Source: Ornithodoros turicata
Taxonomy: Eukaryota; Arthropoda; Arachnida; Ixodida; Argasidae
DNA length: 64,000 nucleotides
Reading direction: 5' to 3'
Assembly (NCBI RefSeq): GCF_037126465.1
Contig: NC_088209.1
Location: forward strand, 6,031,947 to 6,095,946
Shown here: positions 56,105 through 64,000 of the stretch, piece after piece
Numbering within the stretch: position 1 is the first letter of the stretch
Layout of the letters: each line of letters starts with the position of its first letter
The notes under the pieces: generated by a model
Told to the model about the DNA's origin: nothing
The model's input: only the letters and a program-made list of their open reading frames with translations
The model's database searches: none
Translations under genes and position numbers: made by a program

Positions 56105-57210
56105 GATCTTGACATGAGAGCTGCACTGATGCTGGTTATGGCAATCTTAAATATGTTACAGTCTCTGTTTTCTGAAATGCTCTGCAAAGAAAGCCCCTCA
56201 TGCCTGCGGAAAATGAGTACCGACGAGAAACCTCACGAAACAGTAGATAACAGCAACAAATCACTTATTCACGACTCCGTACGTACCTTACGTATAGTAC
56301 GTACCTTTCAACGCATATCCATTTACCATCAACATACCTGAGCGTTGAACTCACGGGGGCACAAAATTGGTAATGATAAATGTCCCATGTCACTGGGATG
56401 TCTTTCAGAGACATGATCTGGTACATTGTTGGGACGTTTTTTTATGTTATGCTAGGTGTATATACTTTGAGCAATATCATGATGCAAATATGTGGTTCAG
56501 CTTCAAAGTTTATTGGTGTACTGACTGAGTACAGTAAGACAGCTTTTCATAAAAATACTCTCGACTAGAATGAATTAAAAGTACGATAGGAAACTACAAT
56601 AGTACCACAGCAGCTAGGAGCTCATACATATGCTGAGTTGATAAGCATTTTTTGCAGAATGGAGACAAAAATGTACACGTTGTGTACAGAACAAGGTTAA
56701 GCCATAGCATGTAACGAGAGTAGCAGAGGCACTGCCGTGGCAACACGTGTTTATGGGTGTGTTCCCTATTGACGAGTGATATCACGTTTGATGTGATTGG
56801 GCTTGATGCTCATGTTAACACGTGGAGCTGCTCTGATACTAATGTTAACAGAGCTGTTCAGGGTGATGTTAACACTAGAGCCGCTCTGATGCTGATGCTA
56901 ACATGAGGGCTGCCTTGATGCTGATGTGGCACAATAGTTGCATTGATGCTGTTTATGGCAATCTTGAAAATGCTGCAACGGCAAGCTATTCACCGCCCCT
57001 CCCCGTCGCTGTCAACATGCTTTCTGAAATGTTCTGCGAAGTAAGCCGCTCATGTCTGGGGGAGATGAGAACCCGCAAAAACCCACGCGAAACAGTACAG
57101 CAAGAGATCACTTTATTCACCATTCACGAGTATACATACCTCTGAAAGCATCCCCATTCATCAGCAACACACCTGAGCGTTCGTCTCACGCAGGCACAAA
57201 ATTCGCAATG
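56105..57210. repeat. Diverged direct duplication (~280 bp copies)
   Basis: 56112-56375 and 56905-57210 share ACATGAGAGCTGC / ACATGAGGGCTGC, TTTCTGAAATG.TCTGCGAA, CTCATG, CACGAAACAGTA, and CACCTGAGCGTT followed by GGCACAAAATT in the same order. I see no intact frame in either. Confidence 0.7.
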
Positions 57211-57239
57211 ATCGGACGCTGAACAACAATGAAAAAAAA

Positions 57240-58795
57240 AAAAAAAGCACATAGATTCTCACTTCCGGTCCAACTTGTCTTTCTCAAAGCATTTGCACAT
57301 CTTGTAATGACGTGCATGAGTCTCCGCCGCATTGAACACAATGCTTGCGTCTTTCTTCCTGGTGCACGTTGCGTCATACACGCCTAATCTGCAAGAAATA
57401 TCTTTTTGGAAACACTAAGACAGCATAGTCATGTGCAGTATGTGTCAAGACATATACATACCGCCTGCACAAAGTCGCTCACGGTTTCATCTTGCGTTCC
57501 ATCTCCCTGGCGTTGTTCAGGTTGCCTGCAAGTGGAGTGAAATCTACAATGCAACGCATGGCACAGCTGAACATATTATTTCACAGTTATATTGATTACA
57601 CACCTGACACGGCAAAAAGCCTGATGGCGAAGAGCGATTTTGGCTTCAGATACAGGGCCGCGTACTTACTTGACATTTCAAACGAGCCTGAATGGTCTGC
57701 TGGGTGTTGGCAAAAACATTTCCTCTTACGGGCTCTTTCTCAGACGGGTTGCTAGAACGAGAGCATAAACTGGGAACAACAGTACAAACCCTCTAATAGC
57801 TGCAGACTTAGGGGAACAATATTACGCTCGAGATCATGCGTACCACTCGCGGCGATGAGAAACGTCCGTTACAGCCAAAGCGAACCGAACAAAACTGCGC
57901 ACAGACAGCGCTGGCTGGTGGCATGGTGAACAGGCAAGGACGCGGGAGTTCGTGTTGGCATGCAGCCAATGCAGCCATCGCGGCCCGAGAAGCAAAAGTA
58001 GCAAACTGTACACAATAATTTTTGTCCATTTAAACTGAAAAATCTTGTATCGGGCACGTGCCTGGTATCATGCATATCTAATTCCACTGAAGTGACACTC
58101 ACACCCACCTTAGAACCACGTTACGTCCAGAGCAGAATGTCGAAATACAATCCTCAGGATGTCATGTAATTGACAGCCTTTGTGGCACTACCTGTGGATG
58201 TCCTAATGATATTTAAATTGGACGAGGACGTCTGGAGCAGATCAGGACGTCCATGGGCTTTTTATGGTTTATTGGGCACTTCTAGGCATTGTAATGTGGA
58301 GCAAGAGTCCCCGCCACACTGAACACGGTGCTTGCGTTCCTCTTGCTGGAGACCGCTGCGTCATACACGCTCAACCTGCAAGACATATAGTTCCAGAAAA
58401 CACGATGGCAGGATACCTATGTAGAGTAGCGTAGAGAGATATGACATATCGTCTGCACAAAACATACAGTAATTAACGATTTCACCTGGCGTTCTATTTC
58501 CCTGTCGTTGTGCAGATCGCCTGCAAATAGAGTAAACAGACAATGAAAATGCATGGCGCAGTCGAACATATTACTTCACAGTTATATTAATTACACACCT
58601 GAAACTGCAAGAATCCAAGGCGAAGAGCGATTTGGCTTCACGTCCAGGGCGGAGCCTTCACTCTTTGACACTTCAAACGAGACTGACTGGTCTGCTCGCG
58701 GTTATAAGAAACGCTTCGACTTACGGACAGTTGCAGTGTCAGACGGGTTGCAAGAACGACAGCATAAAGTGAGAACAACAATACGGCATTGTTTT
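57240..58795 (-). repeat. ~1 kb direct duplication with possible minus-strand exon remnants
   Basis: Copy 1 (about 57270-57785) and copy 2 (about 58300-58790) are diverged. On the minus strand three segments keep similar reading frames in both. The first contains SFEMSSKYAALYLKPKS / SFEVSKSEGSALDVKPN. The second contains EQRQGDGTQDE / AQRQGNRTPGE, just after a CTGCAG or TTGCAG acceptor. The third contains GVYDATCTRKKDASIVFN / SVYDAAVSSKRNASTVFS, again after TGCAG. Conserved frames next to acceptor-like sites suggest a decayed, duplicated multi-exon gene or transposon gene. I do not recognise it. Confidence 0.5.
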
Positions 58796-59395
58796 GGTAG
58801 GCGTCACCACTCGCCAAGTCGGCTTCACCTAGCGCACGGGTGCATTAGGTGAAGCCCACCTTACAAAACTACCATCAGGGCCAGACTGTACGTAAGTTTC
58901 CGCCGGGAATGGCGAAATGTAGCAATTTGGTATCAGGTGAAGCCCACGTTACGAAACCGCTTGTGTTGCTTCGTGTCGTTTTCTCCCCTTCTTATCCTTT
59001 GTAATATTATGTGCATTTTCATTTCTCAGGATATCTTTACCTATTTCTGTTTTTGTTTTGGAACTTGCTTCTTGTCTTTTTCTCTTGCCTTTTTTTGTAC
59101 TACCGTCAAAAGTGGAAGGGAAAAGAAAGAAAAAAGACAATACACGGGAGAGTGATCGCAGCGTCGCTGCTTCTCGCCTCCCCATCGGTACCACGGGCGT
59201 TCCTGTGACTTTTTTCAGTGTAAGGCAAAGAACTCCCTGGGGGGGGGGGGGGACTTACAACTAATAGGCAAAAGAGTAGCATGAGGGCAATCGAAAGCTC
59301 GGATATGCAGACTCGGACTGCCGCTGATGAGGACAAAGAAGGAAAGGTTAACCGGGTATAGTTCTTGACTACCTAGCTGCGAATGAAGAGCCGGA
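58790..59395 (+). repeat. Diverged copy of part of the 5' satellite unit
   Basis: From GGCATTGTTTTGGTAGGCGT to about 59395 the sequence follows satellite positions ~2080-2540: AGTCGGCTTCACCTAGCGCA, GGTGAAGCCCAC, TTTCCGCC.GGAATGGCGAAATG, GGGCGTTCCTGTGACTTTTT, ACATGAGGGCAATCG and TTCTTGACTACCT. It includes about 200 bases (59000-59190) absent from the satellite but partly present at 11480-11640, so this is closer to the full-length dispersed element. Confidence 0.8.
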
Positions 59396-60227
59396 ACTCC
59401 CCCCTGGCCCCCTTCCCTCGTACTTCCATGATCTGTACTAACCTCTCTTTGCTTTTCCTTGTTTGCTTTTCCTCTCTTTTTCTCTTTTCCTCTCTTTGCT
59501 TTTCCTTTTTACCAGCTATAGTCCACCGGTGACACTGCGCTGTGAAGGTCGTCAAAAGAAGGAGTTCATGGGTTCAGTCATGGGTTCGGCTCCATGAAAG
59601 GTCGCAGCGATTAACAACAACAAAAAGGAAAGCAAACAACAGTGGGATATGCGCCTGTACGTCATGATTGCCGGTCAGGTGCGATACTGGATCACGCGGG
59701 TCGGGTCGTTCTGTTTGTCCGTCTGTATGTTCCAGCCTCACGACAGCTACTTTCCAGCAAGTCTCTCAGACTCTGCATGTATCACGAACGCTGTTGCAAC
59801 CGGCAAGATGAAGGTCCCCATTCATCATCTTAAGAGGGGATACGAGTGAGGCGGCATCTCCGATTCACGATTTTTTCGCTCGTAGATGGCGCCACACGAA
59901 CATACGGGTCTCAGCCTGGAGGAAGCTGTAACCATTACCCTTAGTACAAATAACTCACTCCTCCGCAGGATTGTGTAGTCCCAAAAACACGTGTGACCTC
60001 CTTGACTATTGAGATGCAGGGTTCTCACGTCATGTTTGGGTTGCCAAGGTCAACTCAGCTACAAAGAAAGAAGGAGGTCCCGACGAAAGCCAATTCTTCC
60101 CTTTTGTCCCTTTGTGGACTGCATCTGGTGACTTCTTGATGTTTTGCTATCTTAGCTTGTCTGACTTTCTGGACGCAGCGCGGAGTCCAAATGTTATATT
60201 TCGTTGGCCCTCGCTTATCTATATATA
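59396..60227. other. No recognisable gene; short pyrimidine-rich stretch
   Basis: 59440-59512 is rich in CTTTGCTTTTCCTCTC repeats. Otherwise no domain or repeat seen, up to the transposon that starts at 60228. Confidence 0.5.
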
Positions 60228-60351
60228 GGCAGCGCGCGCTAAATCTTGTCCCGACACTATCGCCCCCGCTCGACGGAATGCGCCAAAACGGCGTGGTACT
60301 ATCTATGCCGTAGGCAGTGCAGGAGTGCAGGGCCTCGCTTCGCTTGCTTGC

Positions 60352-61300
60352 ATGGAATCGCAAAGACCACGAAAAAACGGCAGCTATTGCTGCGTGGTAG
60401 GGTGCCACAACAGTAAGGTGAACGTGAGGGGGAAACAGCCTCGTGTGAAGTTTTATACATTTCCGAACAAGTGGTTCGAACAAGGGCGTCGGCGACAATG
60501 GATAGCGGCTGTACGAAGAGTGAAGTAAGTCTAAAACTGTTGTGGTTGAGTTTTTCGGTTCTAAGATGGTTTGTACTTTTTTGTGATTGCTTCGTGTAGC
60601 CCGGATGGCACTCCTTGGGAGCCAAGCCAGACGACTGTCATCTGCAGTTGCCACCTCGTCGGCAACGAAAAAAGCGCTGACCAGACGCATCCTTCCTACG
60701 TCCCCTCAGTATTTCCAGCGATGTACAAAGCCAAATCCGTCGTGGGATTGGCGCCTGTTGAGCGTTATGAAAGGTAAGCAACCTTCGACATTTCCATTAG
60801 CACATTAGCGATGACACAACGCACGAAGTTGTTCGCATTTGTGTGTTTGCTGCTACATCCGCTAACGGTAGCTTTACCTGGCTTTACGGACACAGACTCA
60901 AGCGGCGATCTCAACGTAATGGCAACACCACGGCTTCAGTGACACTTTGTGTTAGTAAAGAAGATGGTGTGCCTGGACTGCATGGAGATTTGCAAGATGA
61001 GGAATTCCAGGATGAAACATACAATGAGCCTCCTTCCTCAGATTCTAGTGGAGCGTTGGAACCACCTTCATCATCATCTGTGGTAGGCATTGTACTTGCA
61101 GAAGCAATATTGTGTATTACTTAAGTGCGCATGTAAAATTGCCATTTATTCTTTTTGTTTATTTATATTTTATTTTTTGACAGGGCACACAGACAGATGC
61201 AGCCAATGGAGGTAGTGGCAGACCGTTCTCATTTATTGCTTCAACACGATTTGAAATATCATACAGAGCACCAGGTCCCAACTTACAGAAATTGAACTGA
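60352..61300 (+). CDS. THAP-domain protein, probably the 5' part of a transposase
   Basis: DNA-binding THAP zinc finger. Four exons fit GT/AG rules in phase: 60352-60524, 60600-60773, 60896-61082 and 61184-61300, giving about 216 residues. The ATG at 60352 starts MESQRPRKNGSYCCVVGCHN. The finger ligands are C-V-V-G-C in exon 1 and CSCH early in exon 2, with FYTFP and RRRQWIAAVRRV between and SYVPSVFP (the AVPTIF-like box) after, so the domain is complete. Exon 3 is acidic and serine-rich; exon 4 holds GTQTD and FSFI. The frame stops at 61300. A basic coiled-coil-like stretch (ELTRIRGLTKKIKPENL) follows in another frame, and no DDE region remains before the neighbouring gene's stop at 61361. 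I infer a truncated transposase; a domesticated short THAP protein is the alternative. Confidence 0.72.
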
Positions 61301-61360
61301 CTAGAATACGTGGACTAACCAAAAAAATTAAACCAGAAAACTTAAGGTCTAATTACATAT

Positions 61361-63325
61361 TCATTTAGACCTGGGAGCCATTCTTGGCAGCATGTGAGTA
61401 AAATAGAATGTCTCTAGTTTTGGAACAAGTTCACTAAGCAGATCATCGTCACGCTCTACCATCACATTCACTGACTGCGCATCAGAATATACAAAAAAGA
61501 ATGCCTCTGTTACATTCATGACATACATTGCAATTTGCACTTGTGTATAGTATTGATGCGACTTTTTAAGCACCAGCTTCCCTCCTTCATACTGTAGGTA
61601 CTGAACGTAGCTTGTTTCAGATTTGCAGTCAATGATTGGCTGTCCTTTCCGGCCAAATGGGCATTTGATTTCAAGCAAATAAAGGCCATCAGCCAGCCGC
61701 ACTACCCCATCCGGGCTTGCACATAGCCATCTTTGTTCAGGGTGCACCAAGAGCCCAGCCTGAAAAATTTGGAAAAGGCATGAGATTAACCGTTTGAAAG
61801 TAACAGTTCTGATTCTAGTACCTGATACACTATTGTTGGGAACTTCCTCTGGAACTCCTTTGCAGCAACTCCCTCCATCTGCGTGCCTTTCAGCGAATGT
61901 GCATTTTGTGTTAAATCACAAAAACACACTAATGTTTGATGAAGATCACTGATAGGAATACTCACCGTATGCTGTGGCCGCTGTTCTCAGTGGCCTGGTG
62001 GTTTTCAGTGCTTCAGCAAGTTTTTCGAAATCTGCTACCCTTGTTCTGACTCTGTGGCACTCTGTGCTTGTTAGACGTAATGCCCTTTCCTGGAACCACC
62101 TGTGCACATGTACACGTTCTTTGCAGGTGGCAGGTAACATTTAAGTGAACATGTAGACAAATGGCACTCACAGCAAATGCATACTAAAACACAAGCCAGC
62201 TTGATTTCGGCCTCGAAGAAGCATGCAGCATGCTCAACTGAAGCGGTGTGTTTTATGCACTTTACCTCACATTTGTTCGTTGCCCACGTGTTTCCATGCC
62301 AATGTCAATTGGACAGCGGGAGCCAATAGCAAATTTGTAAAAGCTTGCGGTGTCATGGCCCACTTCCTTTAACCAGTCTTTCCTTGTGAACCGATGCCCC
62401 ATTAGCAGATCGACCCTCACAACACTCATTGTGTGAAATACTGATCTTCTTGAGCTACTGCTCAGAAGCAGCTCAGCTACTAGCTCCTGATCATGCATGT
62501 TAGCTGCAGCATCAACAAGCGATGCTAAAACACTCCTGCGCCCCTTTTCAACTGGGTCCTGATATTCATATTTCAAGTTGTGGACTAAAGGAGAGCCAAT
62601 GCCTGGGAAGTGGTCAAAGATGTAGGACGGTGAGACTGACTGGCAGCTTGGCTTGGGTGCATTGCATGGCTCTTGAAGGGTAGAAGGATGGATGGTGGAT
62701 GTTAGGGCACTATAAGCGAAGCTACTTATATCTATGTTACGCAAAATGCACATACTAACCTCAATTCTAAAGTAGATATCGAACACTGGCGATCAACATG
62801 CCACATTATCGTCACAGCTGACAGAGTTTCGGCTGATTACTTACTTGGATAAAGCTCTTCGAAAGGAAGCCGGACGTAGCTGCCTGACGCTTGACTTCCA
62901 GGCCTGCCCCACGCTTGGGGCACACTAGTGCAGGAGTCGTCTTCGGGGTTGTTTATGGCAGTAACAACGGCGGCTACATGTTTACAACGGCCAGCCACAC
63001 CTCCCTTACAAGTACAATGTGCTTCGAGAATTGCACGTGGTCTAGGTGACTGAAGCTGCAAATGTGTCAAACGGACGTTAACAGCACGTCATCAACAACA
63101 AGTTAACAGACTTACCTGAACAGTTACGTTGTACGTGCGTGTGCTCGTCTGGGCAAGGCACTGCGCACTTATCTTTGACGTCCCGTCCGTGAAAACATCT
63201 TCGCGAACGCATTTCACATGTTTCGCCTTCTGAAGAAGGTACCCTTTCTTCAGATTACCGCCTCGAAAGTGGTCTCGGGTGTCAACAGGCGCGAAGCCGG
63301 CGTATAAAACACGTGAAATCGTCAT
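61361..63325 (-). CDS. SWIM zinc finger + YqaJ-type nuclease, six exons, intact
   Basis: Exons on the minus strand at 63325-63116, 63055-62845, 62671-62266, 62099-61966, 61886-61822 and 61759-61361 all have GT/AG borders and sum to 1425 bases, an unbroken 474-residue frame. Exon 1 begins at the first in-frame ATG (MTISRVLY). Exon 2 has the SWIM finger (CTCKGGVAGRCKHVAAV: C.C...C.H). Exon 3 has VDAAANMHDQEL and the SSRRSVFHTMSV region, exon 4 WFQERALRLTSTECHRVR, and exon 6 the YqaJ/lambda-exonuclease core: CASPDGVV (Asp), LLEIKCPFG (Glu-x-Lys) and YTQVQIAMYV (Gln). This is the nuclease that accompanies ISL2EU-like transposases. The lack of any stop or frameshift, unlike every other transposon gene here, suggests recent activity or selection. 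Confidence 0.82.
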
Positions 63326-63799
63326 ACTAGCATGCGTCGTACACAAAAAGTGACAGGCAATGCATATGCGAACGCCCCGCTGGTACCACGCCGTTTTGCG
63401 GCCGATTGCCACGGGGGTCGCTTTCAGCGGATCGATCGCAGCTCCCTCAAACAAGCGCGCGCTGCCTATACCTGCTGAATTTTCTTTGGCTCCGAGTTCT
63501 CACACTAGAACATTTTGCGGACGCATTTTGTATTTAACTGACTATTCTGATTTAGTGTATTTACCTTGCGTCTGTGTGCAAGTGAATCTAAATTTATTTG
63601 TCGCTACAAACATTAACCGAATAAGCCCTCCGAAACCTAGACAAGATAAGCCGTGCAGCAGACCTTTGCATTTTGTCTTCTTTATTTGTTTTTTCTTTTT
63701 CTCGGACAGCGTGGATGTGCAGAGATCCAAAACTGCAGATGCATACTCTAAATGAGGGGAACTAATGTTTTGATTGTAGATGGGTAGAAATCCAGCTAA

Positions 63800-63968
63800 C
63801 CGGTAGAGATGTAGGAAGGGAGTTGCCTCAGGACAGCAGCCGCCGATATTTCGAACAGAGACTGTTGAAGAAGAACAGTCTCTGAAGAACAGTCTCAGAA
63901 GAACAGAAGAAGAACAGTCTCTGTTCGAAATATCGGCGGCTTCTGTCCTGAGGCAACTCCCTTCCTAA
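63800..63968. repeat. Fold-back repeat with GAGTTGCCTCAGGACAG arms
   Basis: GTAGGAAGGGAGTTGCCTCA.. GCCGCCGATATTTCGAACAG at 63808-63868 is mirrored by CTGTTCGAAATATCGGCGGC.. GAGGCAACTCCCTTCCTA at 63919-63966. The loop is a GAAGAACAGTCTC microrepeat. Same family as 19709-19789. TGTTTTGATTG flanks both sides (63767 and 63968), a possible longer direct repeat. Confidence 0.88.
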
Positions 63969-64000
63969 TGTTTTGATTGATTGATTTGTAAAAGAAAAAA

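Larger units (their letters stand above)
60228..63466. mobile_element. Two-gene DNA transposon, THAP + YqaJ (ISL2EU-like)
   Basis: GGCAGCGCGCGCT at 60228 is mirrored by AGCGCGCGCTGCC ending at 63466. The flanks read TATA on both sides (60224-60227, 63467-63470), compatible with a 2 or 4 bp target duplication. GCAAAACGGCGTGGTAC-type subterminal motifs also occur inverted near 60286 and 63385. Inside are a THAP gene (+) and a SWIM/YqaJ nuclease gene (-) converging near 61300-61360. ISL2EU-type transposons are known for pairing a transposase with a YqaJ-like nuclease, so I assign it there tentatively. The transposase catalytic domain appears to be missing. Confidence 0.7.

Noticed and set aside
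60055..60690. 211-codon minus-strand ORF
   Set aside because: It lies across the transposon terminus and antisense to the first two THAP exons, which have clear domain and splice support.
63360..63755. 131-codon plus-strand ORF
   Set aside because: Antisense to exon 1 of the nuclease gene and crosses the transposon end.
1..64000. tRNA, rRNA or other structured RNA genes
   Set aside because: I saw no tRNA A/B box pairs with a foldable cloverleaf and no rRNA-like sequence by eye. A covariance-model scan would be decisive.

Overview
This window is eukaryotic, repeat-saturated DNA. I recognise no ordinary host gene in it. There are no operons, ribosome binding sites or compact gene runs. Coding signal sits in short exons with GT/AG borders or in transposon reading frames. 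The TTAGG-type tracts (the ancestral arthropod telomere motif), PIF/Harbinger, hAT, Tigger-like and THAP plus YqaJ transposons, and LINEs carrying an ORF1 with a zinc finger and an FP-like domain point to an arthropod. A tick or another arachnid with a large genome is my best inference, not a proof.

Layout. (1) 1-11428: about 4.5 copies of a ~2.5 kb satellite. Long (A) and short (B) units alternate, giving a ~5.07 kb higher-order period, and each unit carries a tract of TTAGG variants. The array stops at an inverted junction. (2) 11429-15960: fragments of dispersed repeats and two long fold-back elements with CAGGGTGTCC termini. (3) 15961-36280: a giant inverted repeat with arms of 10.6 and 9.6 kb around a 123 bp CpG-rich centre. 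Each arm holds a hAT-like element, an intact 134-codon membrane-protein ORF, a ~300 bp tandem repeat, and an AT-rich core with two unidentified ORFs. A Tigger-like element sits only in the left arm, and the right arm keeps its empty site. (4) 36281-40198: a 116 bp rearranged fragment of the palindrome, then a PIF/Harbinger transposon with a decayed transposase and a convergent decayed Myb/SANT-like gene that itself contains a hAT MITE. (5) 40199-50694: fold-back MITEs, a minus-strand LINE split by a 2.9 kb TIR element that in turn contains a MITE, and a tandem cluster of hairpin MITEs. (6) ~51000-55400: a nearly full-length, frameshifted LINE with ORF1, endonuclease and reverse transcriptase, and a MITE between its two ORFs. 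(7) 55940-59395: small duplications and a diverged copy of part of the 5' satellite. (8) 60228-63466: a two-gene DNA transposon, probably of the ISL2EU type, with a short THAP gene on + and an intact-looking six-exon SWIM/YqaJ nuclease gene on -. (9) 63800-63970: a fold-back repeat also found inside the palindrome.

The genes mostly serve, or once served, transposon mobility: transposase with Myb-like partner in Harbinger, THAP protein with nuclease in the 60 kb element, ORF1 with EN/RT in the LINE. The 134-codon membrane ORF and the AT-rich ORF pair in the palindrome are the only candidates for something else.
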